The position numbers were made by a program, and so were the translations under genes. This document shows positions 42,919-52,533 of a stretch of 64,000 nucleotides of DNA, one piece after another. The first letter of the stretch is position 1; every line of letters starts with the position of its first letter. Origin of the DNA: Rhodocyclales bacterium GT-UBC (GTDB lineage: Bacteria > Pseudomonadota > Gammaproteobacteria > Burkholderiales > Rhodocyclaceae); contig QXPY01000001.1 in NCBI GenBank assembly GCA_003583745.1, forward strand, positions 124,001 to 188,000, in the 5' to 3' direction. Under the pieces are notes generated by a model. The model worked only from the letters and a program-made list of their open reading frames with translations, searched no databases and had not been told where the DNA came from.

Positions 42919-43809
42919 CTAGCGCCCGAGTTTCTGTCGAATGGCCGGCAAGGCAGCCAGCGCGGCGCGTTCGCCTTCCAGCATGGCGTCGTGGCGGGCT
43001 GTGAAATCCCAGGATTTGACGTAAGGCAGGCGCGGCCGGATGACGATATCGGCACCCTTCAGTTCGTTGCCGCCGATTGCTTTGCCCATGATGGTGGTGG
43101 TTTGCCAGATGATCGCGGTCAGGCTGTCGACCGGCTGTCCCTCGGGCAGGGCCGAGATATCGACGGCGATGACGAAATCCGCCCCCATGTCGCGTGCCGC
43201 CTGCACCGGGATCGGGCTGGTCAGGCCGCCATCGACATAGGTTTTGCCGCGGAATTGCGTCGGTTGGAACACACCGGGTACGGCGGCCGAGGCACGCACG
43301 GCCAAGCCGGTGTCGCCGGTGCGGAAGACGACCCGCTCACCGCTGTTGAGGTCGGTGGCGACGGCGGCAAACGGTTTGTTCAGCTTTTCCAGCGGCCGCT
43401 TGTTGAGGTGCTGGTTGATGAAGTCCTGCAGCGCTTCGCCCTTGAGAAAGCCGCGACCGCCCAGCGTCCAGTCGGCAAAGATCTTCTCGTCGAGTTGCTG
43501 GGCGATTTTCTGCATCGCGAAGGCGTCGTTGCCCGCCGCGTACAGCGAGCCGACCACGGCGCCGGCACTGGTGCCGACCACGTAGTCGGGAACGATGCCT
43601 TGCGATTCCAGCATCTTGATCACGCCGATATGGGCAAAGCCGCGCGCCGCACCGCCACCCAATGCCAGGCCGATCTTGGGTTTGCCCGTGGCGGGCGGGA
43701 GGTGGCCGGGGCCGGGTTGGGCCGGCTGGGTGACGCAGCCGGCCAGCAAGGTCAGGGCGGAGAGCAACAACAGGCGGCGGGCGCGATTTTTCAATAAATG
43801 GGTGTTCAT
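42919..43809 (-). CDS. Patatin-like phospholipase lipoprotein
   Basis: The protein has 296 residues. The lipobox LLAGC ends the signal peptide (Cys near residue 21). The patatin domain has the oxyanion loop LALGGGAARGFAHIGV, nucleophile Ser in GTSAG, and the Asp of the catalytic dyad in YVDGG. It resembles RssA/NTE-type esterases. MNTHLL at 43809 is the chosen start; the frame is open to 43851. Its stop lies two bases before the radical SAM start, so it is co-transcribed with it. The substrate is a lipid or ester. Confidence 0.85.
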   Translation of the reverse strand: MNTHLLKNRARRLLLLSALTLLAGCVTQPAQPGPGHLPPATGKPKIGLALGGGAARGFAHIGVIKMLESQGIVPDYVVGTSAGAVVGSLYAAGNDAFAMQKIAQQLDEKIFADWTLGGRGFLKGEALQDFINQHLNKRPLEKLNKPFAAVATDLNSGERVVFRTGDTGLAVRASAAVPGVFQPTQFRGKTYVDGGLTSPIPVQAARDMGADFVIAVDISALPEGQPVDSLTAIIWQTTTIMGKAIGGNELKGADIVIRPRLPYVKSWDFTARHDAMLEGERAALAALPAIRQKLGR

Positions 43810-43832
43810 GGTTAAAGAGTCTGATACAGCGT

Positions 43833-44228
43833 TCATTCGGCGCGGTGACATACCGCTTCGATACGGTTGCCCGATGGATCGAGCAGGAAGGCGGCGAAAT
43901 AATGGGCGTGATAGTGCGGTCGCAGACCCGGCGCTCCGTCGTCATGCCCGCCATGGGCCAGGCCGGCAGTATGGAAGGCTTCGACCTGGGCCCGGTTTGC
44001 CGCCTTGAAACACCAGTGGCGCTTGGGATCGCTGCTGGCGCCGGGCGAGGCGTAAACCGCCAGGCAGGTGTGGTCGTCCGCGTTGGTGTCGCAGCGGGCG
44101 CCATAGCCCAGGGCGTCTTCCCGGTCGTATACCTTGTCGGCGCCCAATGCAGCCATCACCGCATCGTAAAAGGGTCTGGCCGTTGCCAGATCGCTGACGG
44201 CAATCGAAGCGTGATCGAGAAGGTGCAT
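43833..44228 (-). CDS. VOC family (glyoxalase-like) protein
   Basis: The product has 131 residues. MHLLDHASIAVSDLATARPFYDAVMAALGADKVY is the usual VOC start, and AAFLLDPSGNRIEAVCH the usual end, with metal-ligand candidates His6 and Glu near the end. There are several Cys and His residues. It may be a small hydrolase, isomerase or resistance protein. The start at 44228 is chosen by family pattern. It is not catalytically assigned. Confidence 0.75.
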   Translation of the reverse strand: MHLLDHASIAVSDLATARPFYDAVMAALGADKVYDREDALGYGARCDTNADDHTCLAVYASPGASSDPKRHWCFKAANRAQVEAFHTAGLAHGGHDDGAPGLRPHYHAHYFAAFLLDPSGNRIEAVCHRAE

Positions 44229-44349
44229 GAAATGAAGTCGAGGCGGGAGGAGCAAGTCCGACAGCTTACCGGCACCCGCGCCGAATTTCATCTTTCATGA
44301 GGTCGGAGAGCGCTACTGCGAAGCGGTCAAGGCGCTTGGCGGTTGCGTT

Positions 44350-45258
44350 TCAGCCGATCTGACGTGCCGCGTCGAGCAGGCGTTCGCGTAGCCAGACGAT
44401 ACCGGGATCCTGGGCTCGGTATTTGTGCCATTGCATGCTCTGCACCATGCGCGGCACTTCGAATGGCGTTGGCAGGATGCGTAGCGGCAATGACTTGACT
44501 GCTTCGCAGGCGAGGCGACGCTGAATGGTGGCGATGCGGTCGGTGCCGACGACCAGACGACAAGGGGCGGCCAGTGTCGGGGCGATGACCTGGATGTTGC
44601 GGGTGGCCCCGTGATTTTTCAGAAACCAGTCTTCGAAGACAGAGTTTTTATTCGGTCCCATATGAGCCACGACGTGCGCGGCGGCAAGGTAGTCGTCGCG
44701 GCTGAGTGTCTCGCCAATTGCCGTGTTGCCGGTCCAGACGACGCAGACATAGTCATCCTCGTAGAGCGGTTCATTCGGATGTTCGGTACCAAGGTAGGCC
44801 TGCGGCATGATCAGGATGTCGGCTTCGCCGTCGGCCAACAGGCGTCCCGGATCGCGCGATTGCGGCAACAGTTCGAAGCCGATGCTTTTCGATTCCTGCC
44901 AGACGAGGGCGAGCAGGGTGGGAATCAGCACGGTGGTGGTGTATTCGGAAACCAGCAGACGGAACACCCGGTTCGATTCGGCTGGAATGAAGCCGGGCTG
45001 AATGGCAATCGTGGTGTCCACGCGTACCAGCACGTCGCGCACCGCGTCGGCCAATGCCTGGGCGCGGGGTGTCGGCTCCATGTGGCGGCCGACCTGAACC
45101 AGCAACTGATCGTCGAAATACTCGCGCAGGCGGGCTAGCGCATTGCTCATGGCCGACTGCGACAGATGCAAACGTTCGGCGGCACGGCTGATGTTGCGTT
45201 CCCGGAGCATCGCATCGAGGGCGATGAGCAGGTTCAGATCAAGTCGTTTGAAGCGCAT
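44350..45258 (-). CDS. LysR family regulator (NodD/NahR-like), probable activator of the catabolic cluster
   Basis: The protein has 302 residues. The helix-turn-helix is MRFKRLDLNLLIALDAMLRERNISRAAERLHLSQSAMSNALARLREYFDDQLLVQVGRHMEPTPRA, close to NodD/NahR-type regulators of aromatic degradation. The effector domain begins RVFRLLVSEYTTTVLIPTLLALV. It is divergent from the DUF1302 gene and the only regulator beside the 18.6-kb cluster, so it is the likely activator responding to the substrate or an intermediate. Confidence 0.88.
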   Translation of the reverse strand: MRFKRLDLNLLIALDAMLRERNISRAAERLHLSQSAMSNALARLREYFDDQLLVQVGRHMEPTPRAQALADAVRDVLVRVDTTIAIQPGFIPAESNRVFRLLVSEYTTTVLIPTLLALVWQESKSIGFELLPQSRDPGRLLADGEADILIMPQAYLGTEHPNEPLYEDDYVCVVWTGNTAIGETLSRDDYLAAAHVVAHMGPNKNSVFEDWFLKNHGATRNIQVIAPTLAAPCRLVVGTDRIATIQRRLACEAVKSLPLRILPTPFEVPRMVQSMQWHKYRAQDPGIVWLRERLLDAARQIG

Positions 45259-45315
45259 AGGGGTGCCTATGGTTGGGACGACGAAGGGCGGTCGTCAGTG
45301 GAAAACAAGTATTTA

Positions 45316-45332
45316 CGAAATAAATAGTTTCG
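45316..45332. promoter_or_regulatory. Inverted repeat, candidate LysR site
   Basis: CGAAA-TAAATAG-TTTCG is a 5+7+5 palindrome in an A/T-rich stretch between the LysR gene and the first catabolic gene. It may be the LysR operator. Confidence 0.45.
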
Positions 45333-45431
45333 ATGGATTCAATCAATTTTACATAGTGTAACCACGGTCGCAGTATTCGTCCCGCAGCAATTTATAAATC
45401 TCGTCAGACATCGAGCGAGGAGGAGACAAAT

Positions 45432-47129
45432 ATGACCCCAATCCACCACGGGGCGCTGGCTGGAAGAGCGCACCCATTCAGCCGCCGGGCGCTCGCCCGT
45501 GCCACCGCCATCGCCGCCGGGGCGCTTGTGCTTGCCCCCGCGGCACAGGCCTTCGATGTCGATACCGGCAACCCCGATCTGGCTGTCCGGTTCGACAATA
45601 CGGTCAAGTTGAGTACGGCTTACCGACCGCAGAATGCCGATCAGAAGCTGGCCAGTTCATTCAGCGGTGGCGCTCCGCAAGCGCTCAATTTCAACGCAGG
45701 TGACGACAATTTCCGCAACAAGGGCATCGTCTCGAGACGGGTCGATTTGTTGAGCGAGTTCGATGTGGTGTACCAGCGGCGTTTCGGCTTCCGCATTTCC
45801 GGAGCGGCCTGGTACGACGATGTCTACCACCGCTCAAGCGATGCCAGCGATCCCTTCAACGGGCAGTCGCCGACCGACCGTTTCCCCGATCACACGCAGC
45901 GCATCGCCGGCGGTGATGCGGAAGTGCTCGATGCCTTCCTGTTCGGCAGCTGGGATCTCGGCGAACATCGCTTGTCGGCCCGCCTGGGGCGTCACGCCTT
46001 GCAGTATGGCGAGAGCCTCTTTTTCGGCGACAACGGTATCGCCCGTGCCCAGGGGCCGATCGACATCAACAAGCTGATGTCTTCGCCCAATGCGCAATTC
46101 AAGGAAATCATCCGGCCGGTACCGCAAGTATCGGGGCAGTTGCAGCTGAGTCAGGACGTTTCCATCGGCGGCTACGTCCAGTTCGGCTGGGAAGCGGACC
46201 GCCTGCCGCCGGCGGGAAGTTATTTTTCCACGGCCAACATCCCCTGGGGATCGAAGCAGTCCGAACTGGTTGGCATTCCTGCCGGCCCGCTCGCCGGCAA
46301 TCATGTCCTGGCGGCCGGCAGCGACAGGAAGCCTTCCGATTACGGGCAGTTCGGCCTGCAACTCAAATGGCGGATCGACGAGACCGATCTCGGCTTTTAT
46401 TTTGCCCGCTATCACGACAAGGGCGGTCAGCTCTACGGTGCGCTCAATGTCTTCAATCCGGCCGCCGGGCAGTGGTTCTATGTCTTTCCGGAGGCCACCA
46501 AGACGGTCGGATTCAGTGCATCGCATACCTTCGGTGACGTGAATCTGGCGATGGAAGCCTCGGTTCGCGACAACATGCCGCTGCGCAGCGGTCCGAACAT
46601 CATCTATCCGGCCGCCTTTGTCGCCCAGCCGCGCCATGCCACAGGAAAGACCGCCCATGTGAATTTTTCCTGGCTGGCCAATTTCGGCCCCAACCTGATT
46701 GCCCGCGAATCATCCCTGGTCGGCGAAATCGCCTGGAACCGGGCGTTGAGCGTCAACGATCCGGACCACGAACTGGAACAGACCCGGACACGCGATGCGA
46801 CGGCGATCCAGCTTGTCTATACGCCGACCTATCGCCAGGCCATGCCCGGCCTCGATCTGTCGGTACCGATCGGCTTGCGCTACACGCTGGATGGGCGCTC
46901 CTCGGTGACGGCGTGGGAAGCCCGCGGCAACGGCACCTTCACGCTGGGCGTGGAAGGCAATTATCTGAGCGTCTGGCAATTCGGCCTCACCTATGCCCAC
47001 TACATCGGCAAGGCCGTTCCATTTGTCGATGTCTCGCCGGCACTGAGCGGTGGCTCGGCCATTTTCGGTGACGGCAATGCCCTGGCCGACCGCGACCACG
47101 TTGCGCTGTACGTGCGCCGCACATTCTGA
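45432..47129 (+). CDS. DUF1302 family outer-membrane beta-barrel protein
   Basis: The protein has 565 residues. A signal peptide (ATAIAAGALVLAPAAQA, after an unusually long basic leader) is followed by a DUF1302 barrel: FDVDTGNPDLAVRFDNTVKLSTAYR, NKGIVSRRVDLLSEFDVVYQRRFGFRISGAAWYDDVY, QTRTRDATAIQLVYTPTY and the C-terminal Phe (LYVRRTF) typical of outer-membrane barrels. Such genes are regularly found with DUF1329, YCF48-like and MMPL genes in clusters for steroids and other hydrophobic compounds, where they probably form the outer-membrane step. It is the first gene after the LysR intergenic region. Confidence 0.9.
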   Translation: MTPIHHGALAGRAHPFSRRALARATAIAAGALVLAPAAQAFDVDTGNPDLAVRFDNTVKLSTAYRPQNADQKLASSFSGGAPQALNFNAGDDNFRNKGIVSRRVDLLSEFDVVYQRRFGFRISGAAWYDDVYHRSSDASDPFNGQSPTDRFPDHTQRIAGGDAEVLDAFLFGSWDLGEHRLSARLGRHALQYGESLFFGDNGIARAQGPIDINKLMSSPNAQFKEIIRPVPQVSGQLQLSQDVSIGGYVQFGWEADRLPPAGSYFSTANIPWGSKQSELVGIPAGPLAGNHVLAAGSDRKPSDYGQFGLQLKWRIDETDLGFYFARYHDKGGQLYGALNVFNPAAGQWFYVFPEATKTVGFSASHTFGDVNLAMEASVRDNMPLRSGPNIIYPAAFVAQPRHATGKTAHVNFSWLANFGPNLIARESSLVGEIAWNRALSVNDPDHELEQTRTRDATAIQLVYTPTYRQAMPGLDLSVPIGLRYTLDGRSSVTAWEARGNGTFTLGVEGNYLSVWQFGLTYAHYIGKAVPFVDVSPALSGGSAIFGDGNALADRDHVALYVRRTF

Positions 47130-47153
47130 CAATAACGATAGGAGACCCCTGAC

Positions 47154-48506
47154 ATGAACCGACAACTGCTTATCGCGGCGGCCTTGCTCGCCGCCTTCTC
47201 GGGCGCCGCCTGTGCCGGCGTCAGCGCTGACGAAGCGGCGAAATTGAAAAGCGACTTGACGCCCTTCGGGGCCGAGAAAGCCGGCAACAAGGATGGCAGC
47301 ATCCCGGCCTGGAACGGCGGTTACACCACGCCGATTGCCGGCGACAAGCCTGGCGGCCGGCGCGGCGACCCATTCAAGGCCGAAAAGCCGCTGTTCTCGA
47401 TCACGGCCAAGAACATGGCGCAGTATGCCGACAAGCTGAGCGATGGCACCAAGGCCATGCTGAAGAAATATCCGGATACCTACCACGTCGATGTGTACAA
47501 GACGCATCGCACGGCCGCCGCGCCGCAGTGGGTTTATGACAATACTTTCAAGAATGCGACCCGTGCCAAGATGAACGGCGACCTGGTCGAGGGTGCTTAC
47601 GGCGGGATTCCCTTCCCGATTCCGAAGACGGGGGCCGAGGTGATGTGGAACCATATCCTGCGCTGGCGCGGTACCTCCTGGCAGTTCCAGATCAGCGACT
47701 ACCAATTGACGGCCGACGGCAAGGCGGTGCTGACGGTGGATGCAACCGGCGACCAGCAAATGCCCTACTACTTTCAGGATGGTTCGCCGGAACAGTTCGC
47801 CAAGAGCAACGAGTACTGGATGGTCCGCCTGATCAACTCGGGGCCGCCGATCCGCGCCGGCGAGGCGATCACCGGTCGCGAGCAGATCGACGGCAGCAAG
47901 AGCCAGGCGTGGGTCTACCTGACCGGCCAGCGCCGGGTGAGAAAGCTGCCGAATCCCTGTTGCGATACACCGGCGCCGGTGACCGCCGGGGTGATGAGCT
48001 TCGACGAACTGGAAACCTTCACCGGGCGTCTTGACCGCTTCGACTGGAAACTGGTCGGCAAGCAGGAAATGTACATTCCCTACAACGGCAACAAGTTGTT
48101 GCAGCCGACGACCGAAGCCGAGGTGCTCGACAAGCACCACCTCAAGTCGGACCTCGTGCGTTGGGAACTGCATCGGGTCTGGGTGGTGGATGCCACGGTG
48201 CGCGCCGGTCAGCGCCACCAGGCTGCGAAGAGTCGTTACTACTGCGACGAAGATACCTGGATCTGTGTGCTGAGCGACCGCTGGGATGCCCAGGGGCAGC
48301 TATGGAAGACCGTGTGGTCGCAAACCTTCGTTGCGCCGGAACTGCCGGGTGTGATCGTCGGCTCCTTCGGTTTCAACGACTTGCTTTCCGGGTCGGCCTT
48401 CATCGGCAACCTGTACAACAGCAAGCCGGCTCATTACCCGCTGGTACCGCGTTATCCCGACCGGGTGTTCACGCCGGATGCCATGGCGGGCGAGGGGGTT
48501 CGCTGA
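47154..48506 (+). CDS. DUF1329 family secreted protein
   Basis: The protein has 450 residues. A signal peptide (MNRQLLIAAALLAAFSGAACAG) is followed by GVSADEAAKLKSDLTPFGAEKAGNKDGSIPAWNGG, the usual DUF1329 start, and PYYFQDGSPEQF, KLPNPCCDTPAP. The fold is related to LolB/LolA-type lipoprotein-sorting proteins, so it may carry a hydrophobic compound through the periplasm. It is 24 bases after the DUF1302 gene with GGAGACC as ribosome site and is partner to it. Confidence 0.9.
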   Translation: MNRQLLIAAALLAAFSGAACAGVSADEAAKLKSDLTPFGAEKAGNKDGSIPAWNGGYTTPIAGDKPGGRRGDPFKAEKPLFSITAKNMAQYADKLSDGTKAMLKKYPDTYHVDVYKTHRTAAAPQWVYDNTFKNATRAKMNGDLVEGAYGGIPFPIPKTGAEVMWNHILRWRGTSWQFQISDYQLTADGKAVLTVDATGDQQMPYYFQDGSPEQFAKSNEYWMVRLINSGPPIRAGEAITGREQIDGSKSQAWVYLTGQRRVRKLPNPCCDTPAPVTAGVMSFDELETFTGRLDRFDWKLVGKQEMYIPYNGNKLLQPTTEAEVLDKHHLKSDLVRWELHRVWVVDATVRAGQRHQAAKSRYYCDEDTWICVLSDRWDAQGQLWKTVWSQTFVAPELPGVIVGSFGFNDLLSGSAFIGNLYNSKPAHYPLVPRYPDRVFTPDAMAGEGVR

Positions 48507-48564
48507 GGATCGTTCTGGCAGGCGATCCCTCCGGTTGCCTGCCACCGGCTAAGGTATATCTATC

Positions 48565-49638
48565 ATGATTCGAATTGACTCCATGTGTGGGCGTTCGGCG
48601 CCCGCGCGGTACGCGGTCGCCCTGGCCTTGTCGCTTTCGGCGGCAATGGCTGGCGCTACACCGATCGGCGATGCGCTGGATCGGCCGGCGGTCGCTTCCC
48701 GCATCGCCCAACATGCCGCCATGCTGGGTGTGGCCGAGGCCGGTGATCGCCTGGTTGCGGTCGGCGAACGCGGCATCGTGCTGCTCTCTGACGATGCCGG
48801 GACCCATTGGCGTCAGGTGCCAGCTCCGGTCAGCGTCACCCTGACCGCAGTGCGCTTCGCCGATGCAAAGCATGGCTATGCGGTCGGTCACGGCGCCACC
48901 GTGCTGACGACTGCGGATGGCGGCGAGACCTGGGTGCGTCGGCTGGATGGACGCCAGGCCGCGCAAACCGTGCTGGCCGGCGTACTAAACGGCGGCGATG
49001 CCGCTCAAAAGCGTGAAGCCGAGCGCCTGGTTGCCGACGGTCCCGACAAGCCCTTGCTCGACGTCCTCGTGCAAGACGCCCGGCACGCCATCGTCGTCGG
49101 CGCCTATGGGCTGGCTTTTGCCACCGCAGATGGCGGTCGTACCTGGTCATCCTGGGCAGCTGCCCTGGCCAATCCCAAAGGCTTGCATCTCTATGCGATC
49201 AGGCAGCGCGGCGACCGCGTTCTGGTGGTTGGCGAACAAGGGCTGGTGCGTTTGTCGATGGACGGCGGACAGCGCTTTGCACCGCTTGTCACGCCGTATG
49301 CCGGGAGCTTCTTTACCGCCGAGTTGCCTTCCGGCAACGAAATCGTACTGGCCGGCCTGCGCGGCAACGTTTGGCGCAGTCCCGATGGTGGCGCCAACTG
49401 GGTGCGCCTGGCCGTGCCGATGCCGGCCTCGATCACCGCTTCTGCGGTACGCGCCGACGGTAGCCTGCTGTTGGCGAATCAGGCCGGCGTCGTGCTCGGC
49501 GAGCGTGGCGGTGCCCTGGCGCCGGTCAATGCCCAGCCTTTTCCGCCCCTGAGCGGCATCCTGTCGCGGCGTGACGGCAAGCTCGTTGCGCTCGGCATCC
49601 ATGGCGCCATGGTGGTGCCCGACGGAGATCCGAAGTGA
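48565..49638 (+). CDS. YCF48/BNR-repeat secreted protein
   Basis: The protein has 357 residues: a signal peptide (ALALSLSAAMAGA) and a beta-propeller with Asp-box repeats: LLSDDAGTHWRQV, TTADGGETWVRR, ATADGGRTWSSW, RLSMDGGQRF, SPDGGANWVRL. YCF48/Hcf136-type propellers assist assembly of membrane complexes. In this gene set it stands between DUF1329 and the MMPL pump and probably helps couple them. It ends by overlapping the pump start (GTGA). Confidence 0.86.
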   Translation: MIRIDSMCGRSAPARYAVALALSLSAAMAGATPIGDALDRPAVASRIAQHAAMLGVAEAGDRLVAVGERGIVLLSDDAGTHWRQVPAPVSVTLTAVRFADAKHGYAVGHGATVLTTADGGETWVRRLDGRQAAQTVLAGVLNGGDAAQKREAERLVADGPDKPLLDVLVQDARHAIVVGAYGLAFATADGGRTWSSWAAALANPKGLHLYAIRQRGDRVLVVGEQGLVRLSMDGGQRFAPLVTPYAGSFFTAELPSGNEIVLAGLRGNVWRSPDGGANWVRLAVPMPASITASAVRADGSLLLANQAGVVLGERGGALAPVNAQPFPPLSGILSRRDGKLVALGIHGAMVVPDGDPK

Positions 49639-52091
49639 ACGCAGTTTCCTCCCTCGCCCTGCAGTCGGCCGCCAGCACCTTTGATCCGCGCTCCGGCTCC
49701 CTTATCGAACGGGCCTTGTTCAATCACCGCCTGCTCGTTGTCTTCCTGTGCGCTGCCATTACCGCGCTGCTCGGCTGGCAGACGAGCAAACTCGAACTCA
49801 ACGCCAGCTTCGAGAAGACCATTCCGGCGCGGCACGCCTATATCCAGAATTTTCTCACCTACCAGAGTGAGTTAGCGGGGTTGGGCAATGCCGTTCGGGT
49901 GGCGGTCGGCAATCCGAAGGGCAGCCTCTACGATGCCGCCTACCTTGATGTACTGCGCCGGCTTTCCGATGAAATCTTCCTGTTGCCGGGTGTCGACCGG
50001 GTACGGATGAAGTCGTTGTGGACGCCCAGCACGCGCTGGGTAGGCGTCACCGAGGAAGGGCTGGAAGGCGGCCCGGTGATCCCTGACGGTTACGATGGTT
50101 CGGCCGAAAGTCTCGATCTGTTGCGCGCCAATGTCGCTCGTTCCGGCGAAGTCGGCCAACTCGTCGCCCTCGACGCGACATCGTCGGTGATCTTCGTGCC
50201 GCTGCTGGGCCAGGACAGCGAGGGGCGCAGTCTTGACTACGCCGCCTTCGCTGGCCGCCTGGAAGCGCTACGCTTGAAGTACGAAAAGGAAGGGGTGACG
50301 CTACATATCACGGGCTTCGCCAAACTGGTCGGCGATCTCATCGACGGCGTGCGCGCGGTACTCGCTTTCTTCGCGCTGGCCGTACTCATCGCGGCTACCA
50401 CGGTCTATTGGTATACCCGTTGCGTACGCTCGACGCTGTTGGTCGTCACCGCTTCCCTGGTTGCCGTGGTTTGGCAACTCGGACTGCTGCCGACGCTGGG
50501 CTATGCCCTCGACCCTTATTCGATTCTCGTTCCTTTCCTGGTCTTCGCCATAGGCATGAGCCACGGCGCCCAGAAGATGAACGGCATCATGCAGGATGTC
50601 GGGCGCGGCATGCCGAAGCTGGTGGCTGCCCGCATGACCTTCCGTCGTCTTTTCCTGGCCGGGCTGACCGCGCTGCTCGCCGATGCGGTGGGGTTTGCCG
50701 TATTGCTGGTGATCGATATCCAGGTGATTCGCGAACTGGCCATCGCCGCATCGATCGGCGTTGGGGTATTGATTTTCACCAACCTGATCCTGCTCCCCAT
50801 CCTGCTCTCCTACACCGGGGTCAGCGCCCCTGCCGCCGAGCGCAGCCTGCGTACCGAAGCCGCCGATGCAGCCGGGGCGGACAAGCATGCGCTGTGGGCG
50901 TTGCTCGATCGCTTCACCCAAGCACGCTGGGCGAGCCTGGCCGTGCTGATTGCTACCGTGCTGGCGGTCGGCGGCTATGCGGCGAGCACGCACTTGAAGA
51001 TCGGCGATCTCGATCCGGGGGCTCCGGAATTGCGTCCGGACAGCCGCTACAACCGCGACGTGGCCTTCCTGAACGCCGGCTACGGCGCCTCCAGCGATGT
51101 GTTGGCGGTAATGGTGAAGACGGCCGACGGCGCCTGTTCGCAATACGCCACGCTGAACAAGCTCGATGCGCTGGAATGGCAATTACGGCAGATCGACGGT
51201 GTGGAGTCGACCAATTCCTTGTCCCTGCTGAATCGTCGGGTGCTGGCCGGCCTCAACGAAGGCAACCCGAAGTGGTACGAGTTCCTGCCCAATCAGGACA
51301 TGCTCAATACCGTGACGGCCGGGGCACCACGCGGCCTCTACAACGACAGTTGCAACCTCCTCACGCTCTATGTCTATTTGCGCGACCACAAGGCCGATAC
51401 CTTGAGCCGGGTCGTCGATCATGTCGAGGCTTTCGCCCGCGACAACGATACGGAGGACGTGAAGTTCCTGCTCGCCGCCGGCAGTGCCGGCATCGAGGCG
51501 GCGACCAACATCGTGGTCAAGGACGCCTGGCGCGAGATGTTGTTCCTGGTCTACGGCGCCGTCGTCCTGCTTGCCTTTATCACCTTCCGTTCCTGGCGTG
51601 CGGTGCTGGTCGCGGTGCTGCCGCTGATGCTGACCTCGATACTGGCCGAAGCCTTGATGGTGGCGCTGGGCATGGGCGTCAAAGTCGCCACCCTGCCGGT
51701 GATTGCGCTCGGTGTCGGGATCGGCGTTGACTACGCCCTCTACATCCTTAGCGTGATGCTGGCCCAGTTGCGTGCCGGGTGCTCCCTGTCCGAAGCCTAT
51801 TACCGGGCACTGCTGTTCACCGGCAAGGTGGTGATGCTGACCGGCGTCACGCTGGCCATCGGTGTCGTCACCTGGGTGGCCAGTCCCATCAAGTTCCAGG
51901 CTGATATGGGCTTGCTGCTCGCTTTCATGTTCATCTGGAACATGCTCGGGGCACTGATCCTGCTGCCCGCCCTGGCTCACTTTCTGTTGCGCCCGCAGGC
52001 CAACGGAATGCGCCTGGCGGATCTGGACGAATCCGCAGCGGCGACCGCTTCGCTCGCAGCCTCCGGCGCAGCGCCGACTGCCGGTCAATGA
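49635..52091 (+). CDS. MMPL/RND superfamily transporter (HpnN-like)
   Basis: The protein has 818 residues with about 12 transmembrane helices in two halves, each with a large periplasmic loop. Seen are NHRLLVVFLCAAITALLGW (TM1), SRYNRDVAFLNAGYGAS, and the membrane motifs PVIALGVGIGVDYALYILSVML and LTGVTLAIGVVTWVASPIKFQADMG. It lacks the AcrB-type Asp pair but keeps the G-x-x-x-D-Y of MMPL proteins. The start is GTG with GGAG eight bases upstream, overlapping the YCF48 gene stop. It is the inner-membrane engine of the four-gene envelope module and moves a hydrophobic substrate. Confidence 0.9.
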   Translation: MNAVSSLALQSAASTFDPRSGSLIERALFNHRLLVVFLCAAITALLGWQTSKLELNASFEKTIPARHAYIQNFLTYQSELAGLGNAVRVAVGNPKGSLYDAAYLDVLRRLSDEIFLLPGVDRVRMKSLWTPSTRWVGVTEEGLEGGPVIPDGYDGSAESLDLLRANVARSGEVGQLVALDATSSVIFVPLLGQDSEGRSLDYAAFAGRLEALRLKYEKEGVTLHITGFAKLVGDLIDGVRAVLAFFALAVLIAATTVYWYTRCVRSTLLVVTASLVAVVWQLGLLPTLGYALDPYSILVPFLVFAIGMSHGAQKMNGIMQDVGRGMPKLVAARMTFRRLFLAGLTALLADAVGFAVLLVIDIQVIRELAIAASIGVGVLIFTNLILLPILLSYTGVSAPAAERSLRTEAADAAGADKHALWALLDRFTQARWASLAVLIATVLAVGGYAASTHLKIGDLDPGAPELRPDSRYNRDVAFLNAGYGASSDVLAVMVKTADGACSQYATLNKLDALEWQLRQIDGVESTNSLSLLNRRVLAGLNEGNPKWYEFLPNQDMLNTVTAGAPRGLYNDSCNLLTLYVYLRDHKADTLSRVVDHVEAFARDNDTEDVKFLLAAGSAGIEAATNIVVKDAWREMLFLVYGAVVLLAFITFRSWRAVLVAVLPLMLTSILAEALMVALGMGVKVATLPVIALGVGIGVDYALYILSVMLAQLRAGCSLSEAYYRALLFTGKVVMLTGVTLAIGVVTWVASPIKFQADMGLLLAFMFIWNMLGALILLPALAHFLLRPQANGMRLADLDESAAATASLAASGAAPTAGQ

Positions 52092-52507
52092 AGGGCGGGC
52101 GAATCATGAACGCAGACCAGCCCGCAACGATCGAGCAGCATCTGCTGGTGCAAGAGGCACTGCGTGCCCGTTGTCTCATCGAGAACGACTTCAGCGGACT
52201 CGAAGCCTTGTTGTCGGCACAACTCATTCACGTACATGCCAGCGGCCGCCTGGACGACCGGGCCGGATATCTGCGTTTCGTGCGGGATGTCGCGCAGGTG
52301 CTGGAACTTGGCCGGGGGCCCTTGGCCTTGCGCCACCTGGGCGATGGGGTGGTTCTGATGTGCGGCCGTCAGACCAACCGTTCGCGCGGTCGGGTCAAGG
52401 GTGACGAAGTATGTACGGTCAGCCAGGTCAGCCAGCTATGGGTCGCCGAGGGCGACGGTTTGTGGCGACTGGCGGTTTTTCACGCGACGGCCCTGGGGCC
52501 GGCCTGA
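52088..52507 (+). CDS. NTF2-like/SnoaL-like protein
   Basis: The product has 139 residues. It has EQHLLVQEALRARCLIENDFSGLEALLSAQLIHVHASGRLDDRAGYL, an NTF2-like cone fold as in DUF4440/SnoaL proteins, which often isomerise or bind ring compounds. There is no signal peptide. ATG at 52088 overlaps the pump stop (ATGA); ATG at 52106 has a better ribosome site. The function is inferred from the neighbours only. Confidence 0.75.
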   Translation: MKGGRIMNADQPATIEQHLLVQEALRARCLIENDFSGLEALLSAQLIHVHASGRLDDRAGYLRFVRDVAQVLELGRGPLALRHLGDGVVLMCGRQTNRSRGRVKGDEVCTVSQVSQLWVAEGDGLWRLAVFHATALGPA

Positions 52508-52533
52508 GTTTTCATTTAAAGGACAAAAACAGC

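Noticed and set aside
46710..48218. 502-residue minus-strand frame over the DUF1302/DUF1329 genes
   Set aside because: It spans two real genes on the other strand and has no known motif.
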